Shown here piece after piece: positions 49,446 through 57,916 of a stretch of 64,000 nt of DNA. The position numbers and the translations under genes were made by a program. Under the pieces are notes generated by a model, which saw nothing but the letters and a program-made list of their open reading frames with translations, searched no databases and was not told the origin of the DNA. Position 1 is the stretch's first letter, and every line of letters starts with the position of its first letter. Source of the DNA: Deinococcus aetherius (GTDB taxonomy: Bacteria; Deinococcota; Deinococci; Deinococcales; Deinococcaceae); assembly GCF_025997855.1 (NCBI RefSeq), contig NZ_AP026561.1, forward strand, positions 310,001-374,000, in the 5' to 3' direction.

Positions 49446-50569
49446 ATCGGTTGCGCGGTGTAGTGCAGCATCTCCCCGATGACCCTGGGGTGGTTGAAGG
49501 TCGGGTCGTTCTCCATCTCGGCCCGGCAGATCAGCAGCGACTGATCCTGCACGTACTTCGCCCGGGCGAAGCGGCGGTCCATGAACTCCCGCAGCGTCTG
49601 CGCGAGCGGCTGGTCCTTTTCCAGCAGGGTACTCAGCACCACCGCGTCCTCAATCGCCATGCCCGCCCCCTGACCCATGTGCGGCGTGGTGGTATGCGCG
49701 GCGTCCCCGATCAACAGCACCCGGCCCCTGAACCAGTCCCCGTCGATGAAGGTCACCTCCATCGGGCGGTAGACCACCTCCGAGGGGTCGGTGATCTGCC
49801 CCCGCAACTCGGCGATACGTCCGACGAAGTGCTGGAGGCGGTCGCGCATCAGGTTCGCCAGTTCCTCCTTCGGGTGGAAGGGGTTGCCCGGCTCCTTGGT
49901 GGTCACGTACAGGTACATCAGGTTCTCGGAGAGCGGCACCAGGCCCGCCGAGTTGCCCCGGGTGTCCCGGAAGGTCTGCAAGGCGTCGTTGTCCGGCGTT
50001 CGCGGGAAGTTGTGCCGCCACACCGACTGACCCACGAAGTGAGGACGGTACCCGTCCCCGAACAGCAGCTTCCTGACCTTGGAGTACGCCCCGTCGGCCC
50101 CGATCACGAGGTCGTAAGGCCCGGTCGAGCCGTCGGTGAAGGTCACGTCCACATGCCCCTCGTGCTGGTCGAAGTCCTCCACCGTCACGCCCAGCCGCAC
50201 GTTCGTCCCCTTTTCCAGCGCGGCCTCCTTCAGCGTCTCGTGCAGGGTGGAGCGGCGCACGCCCATGTTGGCGGGGTACTCGGCCCCGGCCAGGCGCTCG
50301 CCGGGGATGCGGGCCCGCCTCACCCCGTCGGGGCTGTAGAACTCCACGTCCTCGAAGGGGAAGCCCGCGCCCAGGTAGCGGTCGAGCAGGCCCGCCTGCG
50401 CCATCGCCCGCACCACGTTGCCCTGCTGGATGATGCCCACCCCGTAGGCGTTCCAGGCCCGGTTCATCTCCACCATGTCCACGCCGATGCCCCGGTCACG
50501 CAGCATGGAGGCCGCGACCAGCCCGGCGATGCCCCCGCCCACGATCAGGACCTTACTGACCTGTTGCAT
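49442..50569 (-). CDS. FAD-dependent monooxygenase (aromatic hydroxylase family)
   Basis: 375 aa class A flavoprotein monooxygenase. N-terminal GGGIAGLVAASMLRDRG, middle DG motif GADGAYSKVRKL, and C-terminal GD motif LIGDAAHTTTPHMGQGAGMA. AGGAGA precedes the ATG at 50569. Enzymes of this class hydroxylate phenolic rings using NAD(P)H and O2. A second, related enzyme is encoded 11 bp upstream, and an extradiol dioxygenase heads the same operon, so the pair likely introduces the hydroxyl groups needed for ring cleavage. Confidence 0.92.
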   Translation of the reverse strand: MQQVSKVLIVGGGIAGLVAASMLRDRGIGVDMVEMNRAWNAYGVGIIQQGNVVRAMAQAGLLDRYLGAGFPFEDVEFYSPDGVRRARIPGERLAGAEYPANMGVRRSTLHETLKEAALEKGTNVRLGVTVEDFDQHEGHVDVTFTDGSTGPYDLVIGADGAYSKVRKLLFGDGYRPHFVGQSVWRHNFPRTPDNDALQTFRDTRGNSAGLVPLSENLMYLYVTTKEPGNPFHPKEELANLMRDRLQHFVGRIAELRGQITDPSEVVYRPMEVTFIDGDWFRGRVLLIGDAAHTTTPHMGQGAGMAIEDAVVLSTLLEKDQPLAQTLREFMDRRFARAKYVQDQSLLICRAEMENDPTFNHPRVIGEMLHYTAQPI

Positions 50570-50580
50570 TGCGTTCTCCT

Positions 50581-51780
50581 TTACACCTTGCGGACGTGCG
50601 CTTCCGTATCCCGCAGGTAGCCGTCCCGAATGACCTTCCCCGGCACGCGGCTGTGGTCGAAGACGAAATCCCGCACCCTGCGGACGAGGGGTGGGGCGTG
50701 ATGGAACAGGTTCCCCATGTTCTGCGCGTTCTTGATGACGCCGTACGTGTACGCCTCGCGCTGGGCCTCGTACCCCTCCAACAGGTCGTCGAGACGAATC
50801 CGGTCGGTCAGGTCACGCCCTCCCAGCGTCTTCGCCAGGAAGTACCCGTCCTCGATGGCGAGACCGGCGCCGTAAGCCGCATAGGGCGAGGCGGGGTGCA
50901 CCGCGTCCCCCAGCAGCGTCGCGCGGCCCTTCGACCACTTCTTCAGGCGGGGCCGGTTCCAGATTTCCCAGCGGTAGATGTCGTCGTCCCCCGCGCAGGA
51001 CTCCACAATTCGGGGGACGGGATCGGCAAAGCCCCGTGTCAGGTCGCGGATGTGCTCCTTGCGGCTGCCCTCGAAGGGTTTCCCGGCGGGCCACGCCTCC
51101 ACGCACCACCACTCGAAGGCGTCCACGCCGTCCCGCTTCATGGGGTGGTAGCCGAACTGCACCCGGTCGGAGAAGAACATCCTGCCCACCGAGCGGTCGA
51201 TCCCCTGCACGGCGGTGAAGCCCAGATTGACGGTGAGGTTCAGCGGGAAGAGTTCGGGGTCCCCCCACAGCTTCCGGGAAACCACCGAGCGGATGCCGTC
51301 GGCCCCCACGATGAGATCGGCGGCGGCATGGGTTCCGTCCGTGAAGATCAGTCGCACCTCGTTGTCCACGAAATCGAGGTCCTGCAACTCGTGGCCGGGG
51401 ACGAGGAGTTCGGGGGGGATGTGCGCCAGCATGCGCTCGTAGAGCTGGGCGCGGAACAGGCCGTAGTTCCAGCCGGGGATGCCGGAGTAGTGCTCGACCT
51501 CCGGGCTGAAGGGCATGTCCACCCGCAGCCTGCCGTCCTTGTTGCACATCTCGGTCCTGGCCGTCACGCCGAGGTCGGTGATGTCCACGCCCATATTCCT
51601 CAGGCACATCAGCACGGACGTGTTCAGCAGGATTGCCCCGCCCATCGGCTTGATGACCGGGTTGCGCTCGAACACCCGGACCTCGTACCCGGCGTTGTGG
51701 AGGGCCAGCCCGGCGGAGAGGCCGCCCGGCCCGGCACCGATCACCGCGACCCGCTTGCCCCTGTTCTCCTCGTTGAACAT
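50581..51780 (-). CDS. FAD-dependent monooxygenase (aromatic hydroxylase family)
   Basis: 399 aa from ATG 51780 (AAAGGAG box). N-terminal VIGAGPGGLSAGLALHNAG, middle GADGIRSVVSRKL and C-terminal LLGDAVHPASPYAAYGAGLA. About 30% similar in layout to its downstream neighbour (both class A hydroxylases), but with a longer C-terminus. Together they could perform two sequential ring hydroxylations of a phenolic aglycone. Fifth from the start of the operon, between a C-C hydrolase and the second monooxygenase. Confidence 0.92.
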   Translation of the reverse strand: MFNEENRGKRVAVIGAGPGGLSAGLALHNAGYEVRVFERNPVIKPMGGAILLNTSVLMCLRNMGVDITDLGVTARTEMCNKDGRLRVDMPFSPEVEHYSGIPGWNYGLFRAQLYERMLAHIPPELLVPGHELQDLDFVDNEVRLIFTDGTHAAADLIVGADGIRSVVSRKLWGDPELFPLNLTVNLGFTAVQGIDRSVGRMFFSDRVQFGYHPMKRDGVDAFEWWCVEAWPAGKPFEGSRKEHIRDLTRGFADPVPRIVESCAGDDDIYRWEIWNRPRLKKWSKGRATLLGDAVHPASPYAAYGAGLAIEDGYFLAKTLGGRDLTDRIRLDDLLEGYEAQREAYTYGVIKNAQNMGNLFHHAPPLVRRVRDFVFDHSRVPGKVIRDGYLRDTEAHVRKV

Positions 51781-51791
51781 ACGTTCTCCTT

Positions 51792-52949
51792 TCAGGCGGT
51801 ATGTCCGCCCAGCCGCTCGGCCACCCAGTCCGAGATGTAGTCCAGCCCGTACGCGCTGTTGTCCACGCTGCTGTGCTGGACGCCGCCTTCCTTCTCGGTG
51901 AAGATTTTCAGCTCCCGGTCCGGGCTGTTCACCAATTGCTCGTAGGTCTGGTAGGCGTACTTCAGCGGAATCTGGCGGTCCTGCTCCCCGTGCGTGACGA
52001 GGAAGGGGACCTGGATGCGGTCCAGCACCCCGTCGAGCGTAATCTTGGGAATCAATTCCATGAATTCGTCCATGCTGCCCGTGCCCCACACCCACTGCAC
52101 ATGCTCCCAGTAGTGCGGCACCGGACGCTCGCCCTCGCGGTTGAGGCGGGCGAGTTGCACCTCGCCCCAGTTGTGGTTCGCCCCCCACACGGCCCCGAGG
52201 GCGAAACGGGGCTCGAAGGCCACGGCGCGCGGCGCGTAGTACCCGCCCAGTGAGACGCCCTGCAACCCGATCCGTCTGGGGTCGATGTCGTCCCGCGTTT
52301 CCAGATAGTCCACGACCTTGCTCGCCCACGCCTCCGAGTCGTAGCGGGCGGTCAGGCCGTGCAGGCGCAGGGCTTCCCCGGTGCCGGGCTGGTCGATACA
52401 CAGGGAGGAAATGCCCCGCTTGGCGAGGTGCTGCGGCAAACCGACGCGGTACAGCATCTCCTTGGTACTGTCCAGGCCGTTGATCTGCACGAGAATGGGC
52501 GCGGGGCCGTCCACGCCTTCCGCCCGGACGTACAGCCCCGCGAGGTGCGCCCCCTCATAAGGAATCTCGATGCGTTCGCAGTTTTCGTGAGCCAGCCGCA
52601 CGCCGCGCTGGAAGCAGTCCTGGAACTTGGCGTAGAGCGCCTTGCGGGGCTCGTAGTCCCTGGCCTGCATCCGCTCGGCAGTCAGCAGATAGATGGCGGC
52701 GCGGCCCAGCTTGGTCCCGGCACTGATCAGGCGACCCCGCGCCTCGTCCTCCCACGCCTGACCGATCAGCTTGTCGCCCATCCGTTCCCAGGACTGGAGG
52801 AACATCCGCGTGCCCTCGTCGTCGCCGCGCTGCGAGACTTCGAGGAGGGGGCGGCACATCTCGTCGAGTTCGCCGATTTTGGCGCCCATCTCCATCGCCA
52901 GGTTGATGGCGAGGTTCCAGACGTAGTTCTTGGGGAAGTATTCGAACAT
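51792..52949 (-). CDS. Alpha/beta-hydrolase of the DHPON/C-C hydrolase type
   Basis: 385 aa. A helical N-terminal cap (about 1-130) precedes the alpha/beta-hydrolase core: QINGLDSTKEMLYRVGLPQH, nucleophile Ser in GVSLGGYYAP, acid Asp in VTHGEQDRQIP, His in GGVQHSSVDNS. The layout matches 2,6-dihydroxypseudooxynicotine hydrolase, which cleaves a C-C bond next to a carbonyl. In this operon with flavin hydroxylases and an extradiol dioxygenase it would split a ring-cleavage or acyl-phenol intermediate. Start ATG 52949 has AAGGAG. Confidence 0.88.
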   Translation of the reverse strand: MFEYFPKNYVWNLAINLAMEMGAKIGELDEMCRPLLEVSQRGDDEGTRMFLQSWERMGDKLIGQAWEDEARGRLISAGTKLGRAAIYLLTAERMQARDYEPRKALYAKFQDCFQRGVRLAHENCERIEIPYEGAHLAGLYVRAEGVDGPAPILVQINGLDSTKEMLYRVGLPQHLAKRGISSLCIDQPGTGEALRLHGLTARYDSEAWASKVVDYLETRDDIDPRRIGLQGVSLGGYYAPRAVAFEPRFALGAVWGANHNWGEVQLARLNREGERPVPHYWEHVQWVWGTGSMDEFMELIPKITLDGVLDRIQVPFLVTHGEQDRQIPLKYAYQTYEQLVNSPDRELKIFTEKEGGVQHSSVDNSAYGLDYISDWVAERLGGHTA

Positions 52950-52982
52950 GGGGCTCCTTCGGGGGGCGCGGGGCGGGTGGGG

Positions 52983-53984
52983 TCAGTCCCCGGTCAGGAC
53001 GGCCTGCCGGGGCGTGGGCGTCCAGCCCTGCCCGTCCGGGTGGCCGATGCGGTTTCGCAGCACCCCGATGCCCTCGATGTCGAGTTCCACCACGTCGCCG
53101 GGCCTGACCTCGCGCCCGAGTTCCATGCCGCACCCGCGCCCCACCGTGCCGCTGCCCAGCAGGGACCCGGCCACGAGCGGCTCGCTCGCGCTGGCCCACG
53201 CGACCATCTCCTGCACCCTCCACATCAGGGTGGCGGTGCTCCCCTGCGACCAGACCTCGCCGTTCACCCGGGCGGTCATGCGCAGGCTGTGCGGGTCGAG
53301 TTCGTCGGGCGTGACGATGACCGGGCCGCAGGCCGAGGCGAAATGCTTGCCCTTCGACGGGCCGAGGCGGCCCTTCATCTCCCGGAACTGGATGTCACGC
53401 GCGGAGAAATCGTTCAGGACGGTGAAGCCCAGGATGTGCGCGTCCGCCTCCCCGGGGAGGATGTTGCGCCCACCACGAGCAATGACAATGCCCAGTTCGA
53501 GTTCGTAGTCCATCCGGGACCGCGCGTACGTCGGCCAGGGCATCTCGTCCTCCGGCCCGATGAAGGCGGGGGCGCTGCCGAGGTAGGAGATGGGGAGTTC
53601 GTACACCACCGGATCGACCGTACCGCCGCTGCGGCTGGAGGCGTTGACGATGTGCTCCTCGAAGGCGAGGAAGTCCCGAAAGGTGGCAGGGTCGATGGGG
53701 GCGAGCAGGGCTCCCTCCCCAGCCACGGCGTCCCCACTCGTATCGTGGGCGGCGGCGTGCAGGATGTCGAGGAAGAGGTCACCGTGGGTCAGGGCGGCGG
53801 CGAGGCTCCCCGGCACGACCTGACCGGCCAGAGCGAGGGCGGCCTGTGGGGTGGCGCCCCGGCGCTGCAAGGCGAGGCCGTAGTGGCGGCGCACGTCGAC
53901 GAGGGGGGACTCGCGGGTCGCCTGGACGACGATCCGTGCCTGGGGCCCGTCGGGCGTTGGGATGGAGATTCGGGCGATGCGCAT
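52983..53984 (-). CDS. Fumarylacetoacetate hydrolase family protein
   Basis: 333 aa. FAH fold with divalent-metal ligands in YELELGIVIARGG (Glu-x-Glu) and LNDFSARDIQFREM (Asp), and RMTARVNGEVWSQGST, GSGTVGRGCGMELG, VVELDIEGIGVLRN. FAH enzymes cleave a C-C bond of a beta-diketone or hydrate and decarboxylate ring-cleavage products. Placed directly behind the cyclase and dioxygenase genes, it very likely acts on the product of extradiol cleavage. Gap of 71 bp to the cyclase gene. Confidence 0.92.
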   Translation of the reverse strand: MRIARISIPTPDGPQARIVVQATRESPLVDVRRHYGLALQRRGATPQAALALAGQVVPGSLAAALTHGDLFLDILHAAAHDTSGDAVAGEGALLAPIDPATFRDFLAFEEHIVNASSRSGGTVDPVVYELPISYLGSAPAFIGPEDEMPWPTYARSRMDYELELGIVIARGGRNILPGEADAHILGFTVLNDFSARDIQFREMKGRLGPSKGKHFASACGPVIVTPDELDPHSLRMTARVNGEVWSQGSTATLMWRVQEMVAWASASEPLVAGSLLGSGTVGRGCGMELGREVRPGDVVELDIEGIGVLRNRIGHPDGQGWTPTPRQAVLTGD

Positions 53985-54055
53985 GGGGACTCCAGGGGGA
54001 GGGGAGGGGCCGCCGCGTCCGGGCAGACGGCCAGCGGCCCCGCAGGTGGCGGAGA

Positions 54056-54814
54056 TCAGTTCAGGATGGCGACGACGCGGGCGGGCGCGGCGCTCCCGCC
54101 GACCAGCCGCAGGGGGAAGCAGGCCACCTGGAACCCGGTGGGCGGCAGGGCGCCGAGGTTGGCGAGGCGCTCGATCTGCGAGTAGGGAAGGTCCACCTGA
54201 TGGGCGGCCCAGAAGACGCCGGGGGCGTTGTGCTCGCGGGCCTCGGCCGCCTGCCGGTCGAGCGGACGGTCCCAGCCCCAGGCGTCGATGCCCATGACCC
54301 GCACGCCCTGCCCGAAGAGCCAGCGGGTCGCCTCGGCGCTCACCCCGGGACCACGCAGCCAGTAGTCGGGCTGGCCGTAGAACTCGTCGCGCCCGGTGTG
54401 GATCAGCACGATGTCCCGTTCCTGCAGCGTGTGGACGACGCGCTCCAGTTCCGCCTGCACCTCCTCCGCCGTGATCGCGTCCCCGTCCGCCTTGTGCCGG
54501 AAGTCGAGCACCACGCCGGGCGCGAAGAACCACTCCAGCGGAAGCTGGTCGATGCTCTGGGCGGGCTTACCCCCAATGGTGGAGTTGTAGTGCAGCGGCG
54601 CGTCCACGTGGGTGCTCGAGTGGGTGCCGAAGTTGGTGAAGGTCTCGGTGGCCCAGCCCTCGCCGTCTCGCAGCAGCTCGCGGGACACGCCGAACATCTT
54701 CTCGATCTCGGCGCCGCCCTGCGCGTTGCCGCTGTAGGTGATGCTCACCCGCTGGAACTCGGGCACGCCGGGCGGGGACTCCTGGATGGGGACGGACAGG
54801 TCAACGATACGCAT
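54056..54814 (-). CDS. Cyclase family protein (kynurenine-formamidase-like hydrolase)
   Basis: 252 aa. Carries the zinc motif GTHSSTHVDAPLHY typical of the cyclase/KynB family and HTGRDEFYGQPDYWLRGPGV. The family hydrolyses amides, lactones or isatin-type rings. The gene follows the dioxygenase by 14 bp and precedes the FAH gene. The enzyme may open a lactone or hydrolyse an intermediate in ring degradation; its direct substrate cannot be deduced. Confidence 0.88.
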   Translation of the reverse strand: MRIVDLSVPIQESPPGVPEFQRVSITYSGNAQGGAEIEKMFGVSRELLRDGEGWATETFTNFGTHSSTHVDAPLHYNSTIGGKPAQSIDQLPLEWFFAPGVVLDFRHKADGDAITAEEVQAELERVVHTLQERDIVLIHTGRDEFYGQPDYWLRGPGVSAEATRWLFGQGVRVMGIDAWGWDRPLDRQAAEAREHNAPGVFWAAHQVDLPYSQIERLANLGALPPTGFQVACFPLRLVGGSAAPARVVAILN

Positions 54815-54828
54815 GGGCGAAGGGGGCC

Positions 54829-55860
54829 TCAGCCGCGTCCCTGTTTGGCGTAGGGGTTCTGGATCACGGCGGCGAGTTCGTCCTCGGTGCCGCGCAGGGC
54901 GCCTTCCTCGGTGGCGCTGATCCCGGGGGCGGGCGGGAAGCTCTCGGTCATGGAGTGCGGCATGGAGGCGTTCTTGTAGAAGCTGGCCGAGCCGTGGGAG
55001 GGTTTCCAATCGTAGGGCTCCCAGTCGGGCACGTAGTTGCGGTAACCCCCGGTGTTCAACTCGATCCGCAGGCCGCTCGGCTCGCGGAAGTACAGGTAGG
55101 TCTGCTCCCCGATGCCGTGGATCGAGGGGCCGTACTCGATGGGCGTGCCGCTCTCCAGCAGCACGTCGGCGGCGACGAGGTGTTCTTCGCGCGTGTCCAC
55201 CCAGAAGGCGATGTGGTTAACACGGCCCGGCACGCCCGAACCGTCGAGCACCACGCCGAGGTCGTGCGACTTCTCGTTGGTAGTCAGGACGGCGAACACT
55301 GTGACGGGCGCCTCGTCCAGCGAGGTGTAGGCCATGATGCGGAAGCCCAGCGTCTCGCTGTACCACTTCGCAAATCCCTTCACGTCGCTGGCGCTGACGG
55401 TCACATGGTCGAGGAAGCGCGGGGCGACGCCGTGGTTGGTGCGCCGCGACGGACGGTCGGGGTACTGGGACTGATGCTGGCCTTCGGCCCTGTGCTTCTC
55501 GACCTCCCAGAACAGTTCCATGACGTGCCCGTAGGGGCCGGTGAAGCGGTAGGCGCGGCCGTGGCGGTGCTGCGCCTCACGCCACTCGCCCCGCACGCCG
55601 CTCGCCTCCACATGGCGGACGGCCTCCTCCAGCGCCTCGGGGCTGCTCGTGCGCCACGCCATGTGGGCGAGACCGGGCCCCTCGCCCCGGGTCACGACCA
55701 GGCTGTAGGTGTAATAGTCGCCCCAGCAGCGCAGGAACACGGAATTGCCGTCGCGCTCGACTTCCCGCATCCCCATTCTCTCCTCGTAGAAGCGCACGGA
55801 GGCGTCGAGGTCGGGGGTGGTGACTTCCAGGTGGGCAAGGTGGGACAGCAACTGGATCAT
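54829..55860 (-). CDS. Extradiol ring-cleavage dioxygenase (VOC family)
   Basis: 343 aa from ATG 55860 (GAGAGG box); a longer reading frame is not supported. Two VOC domains (about 5-120 and 150-270). The catalytic domain has Fe ligands in RFLDHVTVSA, RVNHIAFWV and LRIELNTGGY, the His-His-Glu triad of type I extradiol enzymes such as catechol 2,3-dioxygenase; the N-terminal domain keeps HLAHLEV. It cleaves a catecholic ring adjacent to the hydroxyls with O2. First gene of the nine-gene operon down to 46743; its promoter carries the TTTGATCAAA operator. Confidence 0.93.
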   Translation of the reverse strand: MIQLLSHLAHLEVTTPDLDASVRFYEERMGMREVERDGNSVFLRCWGDYYTYSLVVTRGEGPGLAHMAWRTSSPEALEEAVRHVEASGVRGEWREAQHRHGRAYRFTGPYGHVMELFWEVEKHRAEGQHQSQYPDRPSRRTNHGVAPRFLDHVTVSASDVKGFAKWYSETLGFRIMAYTSLDEAPVTVFAVLTTNEKSHDLGVVLDGSGVPGRVNHIAFWVDTREEHLVAADVLLESGTPIEYGPSIHGIGEQTYLYFREPSGLRIELNTGGYRNYVPDWEPYDWKPSHGSASFYKNASMPHSMTESFPPAPGISATEEGALRGTEDELAAVIQNPYAKQGRG

Positions 55861-55913
55861 AAACGTCCTCTCCGGTGGGGCGTTTTCCCACACCACTTGG
55901 CCTGCTTTTGATG

Positions 55914-55949
55914 TTTGATCAAATTAGCACGGTAAGAAACCCAGCGCAA
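55914..55949 (-). promoter_or_regulatory. Promoter and GntR operator of the aromatic-degradation operon
   Basis: Minus strand TTGCGC (55949-55944), 17-bp spacer, TAATTT (55926-55921). The perfect palindrome TTTGATCAAA (55914-55923) overlaps the -10 box and start point, the same geometry as at the transporter promoter (62347-62386). The site lies 54 bp before the dioxygenase ATG. Confidence 0.78.
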
Positions 55950-55994
55950 CCGTTGGCTTGTGGTGCGCCGCGCAACTCGGAACGTCGCGGCGCA

Positions 55995-57539
55995 TTACCC
56001 CGCCACACGCTCCCCGGGACGCTCCGCCAGCAAGGAGGCGATCCCCTCGGAGGCCCGCACGGCGAGGGCCACGCTGGTGATCGTGGGGTTGCAGGCGGTC
56101 GAGGTGGGAATCACGCCGTTGCCCCCCACGAACAGGTTGCGGTAGCCCCAGACCCGCGAGTGGCCGTCGCAGACGGACTGCCCGTCGTCACGCTCGCCCA
56201 TGCGGACGGTGCCCTGGTAGTGCAGCGAACTCCCGGAGGGCAGCAGGAACGGGCGGTCGTTCGTGAGCGGTCGTCCCAGGATGCGGATCGCCAGTTCGAC
56301 CTCGGCCCTCGCCTGCTCGATCACGGTCTCGTCGGCGGGGGTCAGGGTGTGGTGAACGGTCATGCGCGGGAGCCCCAGGTAGTCCGTCTCGCTCTCCGAG
56401 AAGGTGACGTGGTCCTCGTGCCGCACCTCCCTGGCGCAGAACCAGCCCAGGCCGACGACGGGCGTGCCGGTGTCGTGCTCGACGGGGATGGGGATGGGGG
56501 AGGCTTCCAGCTCCATCACCTGACCGTGGTACGGGTGCTCGGGCGAGTGGAAGGGCACCCAGGACACGCCGCCCGCCGCCGGACCCGCGTTCTCGGGCAG
56601 GAGCGCCGGGTTCAGTTGCACCGCGCCGATCACCTGCGGCTGGTCGTTGAGGTAGCGGCCCAGCGCCGGGGGCCGGATGCCCGACGCCCACAACAGTTGC
56701 GGGGTTCGCAGCGCGTCGGCGGCCACCACGATCACCCGCGCCCGCACCTCGTACCGCTCTCCCGTGGGGAGATGTTCGAGGATGGCACCCGTCACCCGGT
56801 CGCCTTCCACCGTTAGGCGGCGGCAGAGCGTTTCAGCCCGGAGGGTGAAGTTGGCCCCGTGCCCCTCCTCCGCCAGCGGTCCCAGCACCGCGTCCACGCC
56901 CGCCCAGCGCCGCTCGTCGCCCTCCGTCCGCGCCGCGAGGGGCATGGGCTGAACGGGCCGCTCAGGGTTGAGCCTCTTCCCGAAGGCGTCCATCAGCGCC
57001 CTCCGGATCGCCCGCGCCGCGTCGGTGTCGGGGTAAGCCCGCTGCGTCACGCCGAGGATTCGGTTGGCCTCGTCAAAGGCCGCGCGCCACTCCTCCTCGG
57101 GGATGAATCCGATGCGCTCCGTATTCCCGGGAGGGGGGCAGGCGCAGGTCCAGTGCGCGCCCATGCCGCCGACGTTGGTGGACATGGCGGCGGCGGGCAT
57201 CTCCGGGCTGCCCACCAGGAAGGTGCCGGGGCGGGCGAGCAAGCCGGGCCGCGTGGGCGCCCCTTCGCCCGCTTCCTCCCCCGCCTCGGTCCGCTGGGCA
57301 GGCGTCGGCGTGCCGTAAACGTACTGGGTCGGCCCCTGGGAGCGTACCTGCGCCCGCTCGCGCTCGGCGGGATCGGGGATGTTCTTGACGTGCAGGCCGG
57401 GGCGGGAGGTGAGTTGCGGCCCGGCGTCGATCAACAGCACGCCCGTCTGCGGCGAGCGTTCGGACAGCACCCGGGCGAAGGTGGCCCCTATCGGCCCGCT
57501 GCCGACGATCAGCACATCCGTTTCATGGGGCGTCGCCAT
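55995..57539 (-). CDS. Pyranose-oxidase-like GMC oxidoreductase (candidate C-glycoside 3-oxidase)
   Basis: 514 aa from ATG 57539, overlapping the DUF6379 stop by one base (TGATG). N-terminal FAD motif LIVGSGPIGATFARVL; flavin-binding GGMGAHWTCACPP, very close to the GGMSTHWTCATP of pyranose 2-oxidase; C-terminal catalytic His in GSSLHYQGTVRMGE and Asn in TSTACNPTITSVALA. CarA-type C-glycoside 3-oxidases belong to this family and are encoded with C-deglycosidase subunits, exactly as here. It would oxidise the glycoside sugar at C3 using O2 and/or another acceptor. Last gene of the operon that starts at 62238. Confidence 0.88.
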   Translation of the reverse strand: MATPHETDVLIVGSGPIGATFARVLSERSPQTGVLLIDAGPQLTSRPGLHVKNIPDPAERERAQVRSQGPTQYVYGTPTPAQRTEAGEEAGEGAPTRPGLLARPGTFLVGSPEMPAAAMSTNVGGMGAHWTCACPPPGNTERIGFIPEEEWRAAFDEANRILGVTQRAYPDTDAARAIRRALMDAFGKRLNPERPVQPMPLAARTEGDERRWAGVDAVLGPLAEEGHGANFTLRAETLCRRLTVEGDRVTGAILEHLPTGERYEVRARVIVVAADALRTPQLLWASGIRPPALGRYLNDQPQVIGAVQLNPALLPENAGPAAGGVSWVPFHSPEHPYHGQVMELEASPIPIPVEHDTGTPVVGLGWFCAREVRHEDHVTFSESETDYLGLPRMTVHHTLTPADETVIEQARAEVELAIRILGRPLTNDRPFLLPSGSSLHYQGTVRMGERDDGQSVCDGHSRVWGYRNLFVGGNGVIPTSTACNPTITSVALAVRASEGIASLLAERPGERVAG

Positions 57540-57916
57540 CAATTCACCAGCTTCAGCGTCTTGGCGTCCTGCCCGACCATCGGGACGGGGAAGTACGAGA
57601 TGCGCAGCCCGAAGTTCACCCCGACCTGATGTTCGCCGGGGCCCAGTTCGTGCGGCAGCCGCGCAGTGACGGTGACGACTTCCCCGAAGTTCCAGATGGT
57701 GTCGGTCTCGTCGTCGCGCTTCTCGAACGAGACCGTCCTGTCCCCCAGCGTGACCTCAAGGTGCTCTTCCGGCACACGCTCACCGTCCACCGTCACGTCC
57801 ATCGTCTCGACCATCGAGAGGCCCAGGCCCCGGTAGTAGGGCAGCCGCACGCCGAACTGCACTCCCCCCGGAACACGCTTCAGGGTGTCCTCGACGACGA
57901 TGTACTTGTCAAACAT
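57539..57916 (-). CDS. DUF6379 protein, small subunit of a C-deglycosidase (candidate)
   Basis: 125 aa beta-sandwich protein (FDKYIVVEDTLKRVPGGVQF, VQFGVRLPYYRGLGLSMVET, GVNFGLRISYFPVP). The start overlaps the TIM-barrel gene by 8 bp, the stop overlaps the GMC gene. DUF6379 proteins are the small subunit of C-glycoside deglycosidases (CarB/C and DgpB/C systems), where they complex with a sugar-isomerase-like TIM barrel. Stoichiometry and activity here are inferred from that pairing. Small size and lack of catalytic motifs fit a structural and active-site-lid role. Confidence 0.85.
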   Translation of the reverse strand: MFDKYIVVEDTLKRVPGGVQFGVRLPYYRGLGLSMVETMDVTVDGERVPEEHLEVTLGDRTVSFEKRDDETDTIWNFGEVVTVTARLPHELGPGEHQVGVNFGLRISYFPVPMVGQDAKTLKLVN

